From Paenibacillus aquistagni (GTDB lineage Bacteria; Bacillota; Bacilli; Paenibacillales; Paenibacillaceae), in NCBI RefSeq assembly GCF_900177815.1, contig NZ_FXAZ01000003.1, positions 543,809 to 607,808 of the forward strand: a DNA stretch of 64,000 nt, written 5' to 3'. Each line of letters starts with the position of its first letter. The stretch's first letter is position 1. Both the position numbers and the translations under genes were made by a program. Below are positions 8,821 through 16,295 of the stretch, one piece after another. The notes beneath the pieces were generated by a model. The model was not told the DNA's origin. It ran no database searches and saw nothing but the letters and a program-made list of their open reading frames with translations.

Positions 8821-10101
8821 ATGTTGAAGAAAAAATGGGTATTGCTCGTGCTCAGTGCGATATTGTTGACTGGAATCCTCGCTCCTTCCACAGGGCAAGC
8901 TTCAGAGCTTGGCAAGATCAATGATCAGCTTAAGGATCTGAAGGAGCAGATGCGAGCAGCAGAGAAGAAGCAGCAGCAGGCGGAATCTACCATACAGGAA
9001 ACCACGGTTAAGAAAGTAAATACCGAGAAGGACCTTGCGCAGATCACAGAGCAGATCGACATCAAGGTGAACGAGATGGCGAAGGTGTCCTCCGATATTG
9101 ACCAAGCGGAATTTGATCTGGAGGAGAATGGACGTCAGCTTGAAGCGGCTAATAAGCGCATTGCTGAACGCGAGAAGCTCCTGGATGCAAGAGTTCAGCT
9201 GATGTACACCGATGGCAGTGTATCCTATCTGGACGTGCTGTTAAGTGCGACGAGCTTCTCCGATTTTTTGGATCGGCTCGATTCGATTGAGCAGATTGCC
9301 AATCGCGACAAAGAGCTTGTAGCCGAGCATAAGCGTGATAAGGAGCTTGTGCTGGAGAAGAAGAAGCAGATTGAAGCTGATCTTGTACGTGTGCGCACCT
9401 TGTACGTGAAGCTTGAAGATACCAAGCAGGAACTGATGATTCAGGAAAAAGAAAAGGAAGTCATGATCGCTTCCTTTGACAAGCAGATCGAGGAGTCCCA
9501 CAGCTTAAGTGATGAGCAGGAGGCTTTGCTGGTAGACTTAGTGTCTAAGCGCGCATCGCTTGAGCAGCAGAAGGTAGCAGAGGAAGAAAGACAGCGCCAG
9601 CTTGAAGAAGAGCGCCGTCAGCGCGAAAGAGAAAATCAGAAGAGCCAAGGCGGCGGAGGCGGGGGAAGCTCCAGCTCCAATACCGTCTATGGTTATTCAG
9701 GCGGACAGCTGTCCGTGCCTTTGAAGAGTTCGTATACCATCACTTCCCTGTATGGCACACGTCGCGATCCAATCACAGGCCAGCAAGGCGCGTACCATAG
9801 TGGAATTGATATGGCAGCTCCAGCAGGCACCTCTATCTATGCAGCGGAATCCGGTGTCGTGGTATTGGCCGAGTGGTGGAGCGGATACGGCAACTGTGTT
9901 ATCATCGATCATGGACAAGGCTTATGGACCTTGTATGGACATATTCGCAGCGGCGGAATAAAGGTTGAGAAAGGCCAGAAGGTCAAAGTAGGAGATAAGA
10001 TAGCTGAGGTAGGCTCCACAGGCCGTTCTACAGGCAACCACTTGCACTTTGAGGTTCGTCTGAATGGCGAACGTACCGATCCGGAACCTTACTTGCAATA
10101 A
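8821..10101 (+). CDS. Secreted coiled-coil murein endopeptidase (EnvC/PcsB-like, M23)
   Basis: 426-residue exported protein. A signal peptide ends near residue 27 (STGQAS). Residues ~30-275 are a long charged coiled coil rich in K/E/Q, as in EnvC, PcsB and CwlO. A Gly/Ser linker (GGGGGSSSS) follows, and residues ~320-420 form a LytM/M23 domain. The zinc ligands are present: HxxxD in YHSGIDMAAP and HxH in NHLHFEVR. It should therefore be an active endopeptidase, unlike E. coli EnvC, whose LytM domain is degenerate. The ATG at 8821 follows AAGGAGGT. Position directly behind ftsEX suggests it is the hydrolase FtsEX controls. Confidence 0.9.
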   Translation: MLKKKWVLLVLSAILLTGILAPSTGQASELGKINDQLKDLKEQMRAAEKKQQQAESTIQETTVKKVNTEKDLAQITEQIDIKVNEMAKVSSDIDQAEFDLEENGRQLEAANKRIAEREKLLDARVQLMYTDGSVSYLDVLLSATSFSDFLDRLDSIEQIANRDKELVAEHKRDKELVLEKKKQIEADLVRVRTLYVKLEDTKQELMIQEKEKEVMIASFDKQIEESHSLSDEQEALLVDLVSKRASLEQQKVAEEERQRQLEEERRQRERENQKSQGGGGGGSSSSNTVYGYSGGQLSVPLKSSYTITSLYGTRRDPITGQQGAYHSGIDMAAPAGTSIYAAESGVVVLAEWWSGYGNCVIIDHGQGLWTLYGHIRSGGIKVEKGQKVKVGDKIAEVGSTGRSTGNHLHFEVRLNGERTDPEPYLQ

Positions 10102-10321
10102 TTGTGTTTTAGAGCCCTTTTGTGAGTAGTCCGATACGCTTTTCTGCGATGGACGTCGTGTTTTACGCGTAAGGGTAAGGATAAGGCTGTAGGAAATTTA
10201 ATCGTTCCTATAGGGTAAAAACTCTACCATTGGCATATACTACTAAGGTTCTATTGGATTTCTAGCCAAAACGCATACGAATACGTGGAACAGCTAATGG
10301 AAACACAAAGGCGGTGATCGC

Positions 10322-11761
10322 ATGAACTTTAAGGGGCGGACAGTCGCTCTTATTGTAGGTATAACGATAACGGTCAGCAGCTTGGTGACGATGGCCATTA
10401 TGGACCTGCCCATCTTCGCAAGCAGTGCTGGACAACCTTCCAGTGGAAGCTTAACCGTTAAGGAGCAGCAAAAGGTCAATGCGGTGCTGCAGGTCATTCA
10501 AAAGCATTACTTTAAGGAAATCGAACGCACAAAGCTGATTGATGGCGCGATCAATGGTATCTTTACGGCATTGGATGATCCGTACTCCACCTACATGCAG
10601 CGTGAAGAAGCCGAGAACTTCAATGTTAGTGTTGAAGGAGGCTTCACAGGAATTGGCGCTGAGGTGTCGATGGAAGATGGGAAGGTGACGATCGTCTCTC
10701 CTATCAAGGATACGCCGGCAGAGCGTGCGGGCTTGAAGCCTAAGGATGTGCTCTTGACCGTAGATGGCGTCACTCTTGAAGGGTTGAATCTGAATCAAGC
10801 TGTAGACAAGATCCGCGGGCCTCGCGGGAGCAAGGTTAAGCTTGAAGTAAAGCGTCCTGGCGTCGAACAGGTGATGACTTTCGAGATTACGCGCGATAAG
10901 GTGGATCTCGAGACGGTATTCCCGACGATGCTGAATGACAAGATCGGATATATTGAGATTCGCCAGTTCTCTACGAATACGTACGAACATTTCATCACTG
11001 CGCTAGATGGTTTGGAGAAGCAAGGCATGAAGGGTTTAATCCTTGATGTACGGAACAATCCGGGCGGCGTCTTGGACATTGTCGAAAAGATGACATCTCC
11101 ATTTATTCAAAAAGGCAAGCCGCTGCTTCAAGTAGAGTATCGTGATCAGCCTCGTGAAGTGCACAAGTCGAAAGGCACTGATCAACAGAAGCCTTACCCG
11201 ATTGCGATTCTCACGAACAAGGGCAGTGCCAGTGCGTCTGAGATTATGGCAAGCGCCTTGCAGGAGTCCGCGGGAGTGAAGATTGTTGGTGAGCACACAT
11301 TCGGCAAAGGGACGGTGCAAACAAGCTTCCCAGATCAAGAGGACGGAAGCTTGATCAAGATCACTATCGCAAAGTGGCTGACGCCAAATGGCAACTGGAT
11401 TCATCAGAAGGGCATTGAGCCGGATGTGCCCGTTGCACAGCCGGACTACTTCAATGCAGCGCCTATTGCCAAGGATAAGCTCTTGAAGAAAGATATGAAT
11501 GCAGCGGATGTGAAGAATCTGCAGGTCATTCTAAGCGGACTTGGCTATAAGCTTGATCGAAAGGATGGGTATTTCTCCGCCAGCACGGAGCAGGCGGTAA
11601 AAGCCTTCCAAAAAGAGAAGAAGCTTGCTGTGACTGGTCAGGTAGACAGCAAGACCGCTGAGCAGCTGGAGCTCTCGATTGTCGAGGTCATGCGCGACAA
11701 GAAGAATGATGCACAGCTGAATGCGGCGATTAAGACCATCCAGAAGGAAATTCAACCGTAG
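10322..11761 (+). CDS. ctpA: Carboxy-terminal processing protease (S41, CtpA/CtpB type)
   Basis: Membrane-anchored serine protease of 479 residues. It has an N-terminal hydrophobic anchor (~7-34), a PDZ domain (~100-180, with GFTGIGAEV and AERAGLKPKDVLL), and an S41 core with the nucleophile Ser in NKGSASASEIM (~300-308) and the general-base Lys in FGKGTVQ (~330). A C-terminal peptidoglycan-binding-1 domain (~395-450) has VKNLQVILSGLGY and EQAVKAFQKEKKL. In Bacillus subtilis the equivalent gene ctpB lies between ftsEX and minJ and cleaves SpoIVFA during sporulation, so this may be the ctpB counterpart. The start is ATG at 10322 behind GGCGGTGAT. Confidence 0.92.
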   Translation: MNFKGRTVALIVGITITVSSLVTMAIMDLPIFASSAGQPSSGSLTVKEQQKVNAVLQVIQKHYFKEIERTKLIDGAINGIFTALDDPYSTYMQREEAENFNVSVEGGFTGIGAEVSMEDGKVTIVSPIKDTPAERAGLKPKDVLLTVDGVTLEGLNLNQAVDKIRGPRGSKVKLEVKRPGVEQVMTFEITRDKVDLETVFPTMLNDKIGYIEIRQFSTNTYEHFITALDGLEKQGMKGLILDVRNNPGGVLDIVEKMTSPFIQKGKPLLQVEYRDQPREVHKSKGTDQQKPYPIAILTNKGSASASEIMASALQESAGVKIVGEHTFGKGTVQTSFPDQEDGSLIKITIAKWLTPNGNWIHQKGIEPDVPVAQPDYFNAAPIAKDKLLKKDMNAADVKNLQVILSGLGYKLDRKDGYFSASTEQAVKAFQKEKKLAVTGQVDSKTAEQLELSIVEVMRDKKNDAQLNAAIKTIQKEIQP

Positions 11762-11774
11762 GTGTCGAAATGAT

Positions 11775-11813
11775 AGAAGGTCAGTAGCCGCTTGGCTTCA
11801 GGCCTTCTTTTTC
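11775..11813 (+). terminator. Terminator after ctpA
   Basis: AGAAGGTC at 11775-11782 pairs with GGCCTTCT at 11801-11808 (one wobble), with an inner AGCC/GGCT step. A T-run follows at 11807-11812. It lies 14 bp after the ctp stop codon. Confidence 0.65.
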
Positions 11814-12068
11814 ATTGCATTGGTTTATTCTTTTTTAGAATAGGAAAAGAACATACAGGATTGATTAGGCTGTGAGGGAGTTTGAATACGCTGCTCTGGT
11901 TCGTTCGAAGTTGTTCGTAGCGCTTGAATCAGAGGATGCACAAGATATTGATTACGTTTAAATCCACTGTTCGAAACTGATGGACAATGCTTTGCTTCAT
12001 CGCTCCACTCTGTGCGGATCGCGATTGAAATGTTTATAAATAAAGTAGAGATGCAGTTGATTCGATTT

Positions 12069-12118
12069 GAATGCTGAGGCTTGAATGCTGAGGCTTGAAT
12101 GCTGAGGCTTGAATGTTA
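12069..12118. repeat. Tandem repeat, 14-bp unit, 3 copies plus a partial
   Basis: The unit GAATGCTGAGGCTT is repeated exactly at 12069-12082, 12083-12096 and 12097-12110, followed by a partial copy GAATGTTA. It lies in the leader of the MinJ-like gene. Confidence 0.9.
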
Positions 12119-12197
12119 GGAGGCTGTGTTCTTATTAGTCAGGATCTATAACTGACTTGCTTTGCTAGGGATGCTGGCTTGGGAAGGGGAGAAGAAT

Positions 12198-13511
12198 GTG
12201 GATGCAGCTGTAGAAGTAATTCTGGAATGGTTATCTCGTGTCGGCTTCGCATGCTTGCAAATGCTGCTGTCGCCATTCTATTGGTTATCGATATTATTGA
12301 TTGCGATACATTATCGTAGGCAGATGCTGCTTGAGCGACGATTGTTTGCCGTTAAGATGCATAGCTGGATACAGCAAACGTGGAGAGCTTGGCTTGGAGG
12401 CCTTGTGGCAGGGGTGCTTGTCTCAGCAGCGGCGATTGGGCTAGGCGTTCATGTGACGCCTTCCATCATGTTTTTGATCTGGGGAATCAGTGTGCTGCTG
12501 TTGTTTATACGTGTGCGCATGCTGTGCCTTGCCTACTCTGGCGGCATTGTCGCTTTGCTGCATGTCGCGCTGGGGTGGTTCCCTGCGTTTTCTCCAGAAG
12601 GTATGGTGGGAACGGTCGTTCAAGATCTGCGGACGCTTAATCCGGCAGGCCTGTTGATACTTATCGCCCTTCTTCATGCAGCCGAAGCATTTCTGATTCG
12701 CAAGCAGGCAGCTGCCTTTGCAACTCCGCTCTTTATGGAGAGCAAGCGTGGAAGTGTCATGGGCGCCTATAGAATGCAGACTATGTGGCCAATACCGCTG
12801 CTTGTGTTTATGCCTTCCGCAGCAAATGCTGGGGAATTGCTTCCATGGCAGCCCTTGTTAAGCGGGGATTTGTGGGCGTTAGGCTGGATGCTCATGGCGT
12901 TTCCTGTCATGATTGGCTTCTCAGAAGTGACCTATGCGTATCTTCCGCAAGAGAAAGCGAATGTGACCAGCTCAAGATTGTTTATGTATGCTGCGGCTCT
13001 GCTGGCCGTGTCGCTACTGGCGAATTGGTGGTCCCCGCTCATCGTGGTCGCAGCGATTGTTGCGATTGGGATGCATGAGTGGATGATCTGGTGGAGCAGA
13101 CAGCAGGAGTCGAACCATAGTCCCCTGTTTACACATAGCGGATCAGGACTCCGGGTACAAGCGGTTCTGCCTAACAGTCCGGCTGCGGAAATGGGAATCA
13201 TGGCGGGTGAGCGAATTACGAAGGTAAATGGGTATTCGATTCGAACGAAGGCTGATCTGCATCAAGCGCTCAGCACCAGTGCGATGTATAAGCTTGAGGT
13301 ATACAACTTAAACGGAGAAGTAAAATTCGTTCAGCGAGCATTGTATGATAAGGAGCATTATCAGCTTGGTGTCCTGCTGGCGCCAGATGATGATGTCACC
13401 TATATAGCAGATACGAAGCCTGTGTCCATAATCCGGTGGTTCAAATCACCTTGGAAGCGGCATCGCTCAGAACGTGCATCTTCCGACACTACCCTTAATC
13501 AGAGTTCATAG
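12198..13511 (+). CDS. minJ: MinJ-like PDZ membrane protein
   Basis: 437-residue polytopic protein with several hydrophobic helices in residues ~10-300 and a cytoplasmic-type PDZ domain at ~315-395, marked by GLRVQAVLPNSPAAEMGI and GERITKVNGYSIRTKADL. A charged tail follows. In Bacillus subtilis the gene after ctpB in this neighbourhood is minJ, whose product bridges DivIVA and MinD to place the division site and is also membrane protein plus PDZ. The call rests on that order and architecture. GTG at 12198 is chosen because GAAGGGGAG lies about 8 bp upstream. Without synteny only PDZ-domain membrane protein could be said. Confidence 0.75.
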   Translation: MDAAVEVILEWLSRVGFACLQMLLSPFYWLSILLIAIHYRRQMLLERRLFAVKMHSWIQQTWRAWLGGLVAGVLVSAAAIGLGVHVTPSIMFLIWGISVLLLFIRVRMLCLAYSGGIVALLHVALGWFPAFSPEGMVGTVVQDLRTLNPAGLLILIALLHAAEAFLIRKQAAAFATPLFMESKRGSVMGAYRMQTMWPIPLLVFMPSAANAGELLPWQPLLSGDLWALGWMLMAFPVMIGFSEVTYAYLPQEKANVTSSRLFMYAAALLAVSLLANWWSPLIVVAAIVAIGMHEWMIWWSRQQESNHSPLFTHSGSGLRVQAVLPNSPAAEMGIMAGERITKVNGYSIRTKADLHQALSTSAMYKLEVYNLNGEVKFVQRALYDKEHYQLGVLLAPDDDVTYIADTKPVSIIRWFKSPWKRHRSERASSDTTLNQSS

Positions 13512-13531
13512 TCGATGGTTAAAGCGCAAGT

Positions 13532-13569
13532 AAGCGTTCATTCTATAAAAGGAATGGACGCTTTTTTTC
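13532..13569 (+). terminator. Strong terminator after minJ
   Basis: AAGCGTTCATTC at 13532-13543 pairs with GAATGGACGCTT at 13552-13563, 12 bp with one wobble and an 8-nt loop, followed by a T-run to 13568. Confidence 0.88.
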
Positions 13570-13668
13570 ATCGGTTGGGAAATGGTGTTTGTTCTCGAAG
13601 CGCAGGCAGCTGCACACTGTGAATAGACGTGATCGATTGCATGTAAATAAATGAAAAAAGCAAGGAAT

Positions 13669-13781
13669 TGTGGATAACTATAATTTTTTCTGCCAATATT
13701 CGCATAGTTGTCGACAAGTTGTTAACATTCTGGGGATATAAACAAAAATTTTGTGCATAACTTTTTGATGTTTGTGTATAA
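13669..13781 (-). promoter_or_regulatory. Cluster of three DnaA boxes
   Basis: Reading the minus strand, exact TTATNCACA boxes occur at 13669-13677 (TTATCCACA), 13752-13760 (TTATGCACA) and 13773-13781 (TTATACACA). All point the same way within 113 bp of AT-rich DNA. DnaA-box clusters away from oriC are known in Bacillus subtilis as sites of DnaA regulation. Binding here is inferred. Confidence 0.7.
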
Positions 13782-13893
13782 CATGTGCACGATGTTAATT
13801 GTCAATGGAAAATAGCGAGTACCAACTTGGATAGAAATTCGGAATGGCAGTTGATTGTGATATTAACGGAAGGAAAAATAAGGAGGGTTTTCG

Positions 13894-13968
13894 ATGGAGG
13901 CTAGAAAAGCAGTAAGAGCCATTGTTTGTTTCTTCATGGACAGCAAACACGGTGCAGCCAATGGGTGA
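13894..13968 (+). CDS. Possible 24-residue small ORF
   Basis: ATG at 13894 follows AAGGAGGG with 6 bp spacing, one of the best ribosome binding sites in the window. It opens a 24-codon frame starting MEARKAVRAIVCFFMDS and stopping at 13966. No family is recognised. The plus-strand frame two bases over stays open to about 14085, so a frameshifted remnant of a longer gene is an alternative. It could be a small peptide, a leader, or chance. Confidence 0.3.
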   Translation: MEARKAVRAIVCFFMDSKHGAANG

Positions 13969-14069
13969 TCAATAAGCATATCAATAAGAGGCGCAACTAT
14001 CATGGGAATGAAGCTAGGCAAATTATTGGTGGTGAAAGCATACAAGGATCCTTTGATCTGAGAAAGCAA

Positions 14070-14104
14070 AAAGGCCTGCCATAAAAGCTTGGCCGACCTT
14101 TTCG
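14070..14104 (-). terminator. Possible terminator after motB
   Basis: AAAGG and GCC arms around 14070-14080 pair with GGC and CCTTT arms at about 14091-14102 across a 3x3 internal loop, with A/T tracts on both sides. It lies about 95 bp past the motB stop on the minus strand. The stem is imperfect. Confidence 0.4.
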
Positions 14105-14196
14105 TATAGCTAGAATCAAAATCATAACGCTTATAGATTGCAATGTGTCTTATCCATTATCGCAAAGCTGCCTGTTGCGCGGTTCAATAAGTCTGG

Positions 14197-15120
14197 CTAA
14201 GCTGATGGCTGAATGGCACGGAGAATGATGATCTCCACTCGACGATTCTTCGTTCGTCCTTCAGATGTGTCGTTGGAAGCAACGGGACGTGTCTCGCCGT
14301 AGCCTGAGATTTGGAACTGATCTTGCTTCAGGCTCTCTTCTTCTACAAAATAGCGAAGAACAGATAAGGCGCGCTCTGCTGAAAGCGCCCAGTTGTCCTT
14401 GAATCGACTGCCAGGCGACATCGGCACATTGTCGGTATGGCCTTCAATGCTGATCGTCGAATCGAGCGTCTGGAACAGGCTGGCAAGCTTCTTGAGCGTC
14501 GGCTCAGCCTTCGTGGTGAGTTCAGACTGGCCCAGTGCGAACAGAAGGCTGTCGCTCAATCGAATCTCAATGCCCTTCTCGCTGTCGATAACCGTGATGG
14601 CATTCTCCAGTTGATTCTCATCAATATAGGCTTGAACCATATTTTTGACATGCTGCAGCTGTTCTTCCTGCTTGCGGTAGGCGATGTCCTTTTCCGTAAT
14701 CTCCCCAATCATGACGGGCTGGTCTTGCGATTCTGGGGAGTCCTTCATGGAGCTATTCCCGTCTGCTGAGTTAGAATCACCGTCCGCTTGTTCGGTTCCT
14801 GCCGCGTTGTGCTGATTCTTATCATCGGAATCTCCATCTCCCATAGAAGGATCTGTCTGTCCTCCTTCCTGTACGATGGCTCCACCCTCCAAGAGGCTTG
14901 GACCGCCAGACAAGGCTCCTTGCTGCGGGCTGTTCTTAAAGGTTGTGTGAAGCGTCTCGGACAAGGATTGGTACTTGGTTGCATCGACTTGGCTCATGGC
15001 ATACATGACGACGAAGAAGATCATCAATAGCGTGATAAGGTCTGCATATGTAATCAGCCAGCGGTCATGCTGCTCTGGCGCAGCGTTGCGCTGTCTGGAT
15101 GCTCTACTTCTGTATCTCAA
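14197..15120 (-). CDS. motB: Flagellar motor stator protein MotB
   Basis: Peptidoglycan-anchored half of the MotAB ion-driven stator. The 307 residues show a short cytoplasmic start, one membrane helix (~22-44) within WLITYADLITLLMIFFVV carrying the essential proton-binding Asp, an acidic Ser/Asp/Gly-rich linker (~70-130), and an OmpA-like domain (~175-300) with IEGHTDNVPM and TKNRRVEIIIL. The start is TTG at 15120 behind GAGGG, inside the end of motA. The 17-bp overlap indicates coupled translation. No other flagellar genes are in the window, so the stator pair is a stand-alone unit here. Confidence 0.93.
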   Translation of the reverse strand: MRYRSRASRQRNAAPEQHDRWLITYADLITLLMIFFVVMYAMSQVDATKYQSLSETLHTTFKNSPQQGALSGGPSLLEGGAIVQEGGQTDPSMGDGDSDDKNQHNAAGTEQADGDSNSADGNSSMKDSPESQDQPVMIGEITEKDIAYRKQEEQLQHVKNMVQAYIDENQLENAITVIDSEKGIEIRLSDSLLFALGQSELTTKAEPTLKKLASLFQTLDSTISIEGHTDNVPMSPGSRFKDNWALSAERALSVLRYFVEEESLKQDQFQISGYGETRPVASNDTSEGRTKNRRVEIIILRAIQPSA

Positions 15121-15919
15121 CGTTCATCCCTCGCTTTGGCTCTGAGACTTCACGAAGTGCCTCATAGGCGTCCTCACCCTGCATGAACGTCGACAGCTTG
15201 CGGCGGACGATCTTCGGATTGTCAGCAGCTTGAATGGCTAGAATGCCGAGTTGAATAAGCTCCATCTCGCGAATCTGCAGCGCGCTTCGCGTCTTGATCT
15301 TGGTCGCAATCGGCAGGTAAATGACATTGGCGCTGACCACGCCATACAAGGTTGCGGTAAAGGCAACTGCGATGGATGGACCGAGCATAGAGGGGTCGCT
15401 TAGGTTGCCAAGCACGTGAATAAGTCCCATTACGGTTCCGATAATCCCCATCGTCGGCGCGTAACCGCCGGCTGCTTCGAAGATCTTGGCATAGCCATCA
15501 TGTTTTTGCTCCACACTGTCCATTTCCATATCCAGCATCTGCTGAATCACTTCTGGCTCTGTGCCATCGACAACCATCATCATGCCGTCTCTCAGGAAGG
15601 GGTGGCTGTGCTTCTGAGCACTGGCTTCAAGAGCCAATACGCCTTCGCGTCTTGCTTGGAGGCTCATGGCAACGAGATCATCGACCAAGCGGTTCAAGTC
15701 CCGCGGCTGTTCGCGAAAAGCCATTCGCAGCGCCTGTGGAAGGCTTCTCAGCCTGCTCATCGGGAAGCTGATCACAACGGCAGCGATTGTGCCTCCAAAT
15801 ACGATGAGCGCTGCAGTCGCCTCCCATAAGCCGCTGATGTGGCCGCCCTCCCAAATAAAGCCGCCGATGAGCGCGATAAGTCCGATTAGAATGCCGATAA
15901 AGGTTGTCTTATCCATCAT
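15104..15919 (-). CDS. motA: Flagellar motor stator protein MotA
   Basis: Membrane channel half of the stator. The 271-residue product begins MMDKTTFIGILIGL. The reading frame extends further upstream, but the ATG at 15919 has AGAAGGA 7 bp before it and gives normal MotA length. Four membrane helices are visible (~5-22, ~30-50, ~145-170, ~180-200), and the proline-containing APTMGIIGTVMGL helix is typical. The cytoplasmic loop between helices 2 and 3 is charged, as needed for contact with the rotor. The ExbB/TolQ-like family shares the fold, but motB downstream settles it. Confidence 0.93.
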   Translation of the reverse strand: MMDKTTFIGILIGLIALIGGFIWEGGHISGLWEATAALIVFGGTIAAVVISFPMSRLRSLPQALRMAFREQPRDLNRLVDDLVAMSLQARREGVLALEASAQKHSHPFLRDGMMMVVDGTEPEVIQQMLDMEMDSVEQKHDGYAKIFEAAGGYAPTMGIIGTVMGLIHVLGNLSDPSMLGPSIAVAFTATLYGVVSANVIYLPIATKIKTRSALQIREMELIQLGILAIQAADNPKIVRRKLSTFMQGEDAYEALREVSEPKRGMNVEIQK

Positions 15920-16295
15920 AAAATATCCTTCTTCCTTGCATGTTCCCATTTGCATCCAACGGTTGTTGCGAGTATAATAAACGGGAACAAACATTCTTAT
16001 TTATTGGGGATCCTAGCTGCTGAATACCTCTAAAAGTTGAACGACAGGTAAAGATGATTCTGTCCTTTTTATCGGGTAATTTCCTTATAAAGTTTAGCAT
16101 GTTTCAAAACGGGTAAGCCTTTTGAGTAGGGATGAGCGTTAGGTACGAGACAGCGTAAAGGGCAAGTGAGCACAAGGGCCTATAAGATAGGGAAGAGTAG
16201 GGCTCTAGTACTCGCCTGCATAATGATAGATAAGCAAGGTCAAGCAGAGCATGAAGCAACCGAAGTATGAGGAAGGATGAGGTGATGGTCATTTT
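15920..16295. other. Divergent gap between motA and uvrB
   Basis: 376 bp that must hold the motA and uvrB promoters. I see no clear SigA pair and no exact SOS box. A partial GAAC-N4-ATTC occurs at 15985-15996. No gene is supported. Confidence 0.4.

Larger units (their letters stand above)
11762..12197. other. Gap between ctpA and minJ with short tandem repeats
   Basis: 436 bp without a supported gene. It holds the ctpA terminator and a 14-bp tandem repeat at 12069-12118. A TTG at 12162 is in frame with the next gene but lacks a ribosome binding site. Confidence 0.4.
13512..14196. other. AT-rich gap between minJ and motB with DnaA boxes
   Basis: 685 bp between convergent genes. In order it holds the minJ terminator, an AT-rich stretch at ~13620-13800 with three DnaA boxes, a 24-codon frame with a near-perfect ribosome binding site at 13894-13968, and a hairpin at 14070-14102 that may end motB. 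No longer gene is supported. Confidence 0.6.

Noticed and set aside
13863..14069. Minus-strand 68-codon frame in the minJ-motB gap
   Set aside because: No ribosome binding site or family pattern; it overlaps the better supported plus-strand start at 13894.
15985..15996. Possible SOS (DinR/LexA) box upstream of uvrB
   Set aside because: GAAC-N4-ATTC is not a full GAAC-N4-GTTC palindrome and lies ~300 bp from uvrB, so it was not listed as a site.
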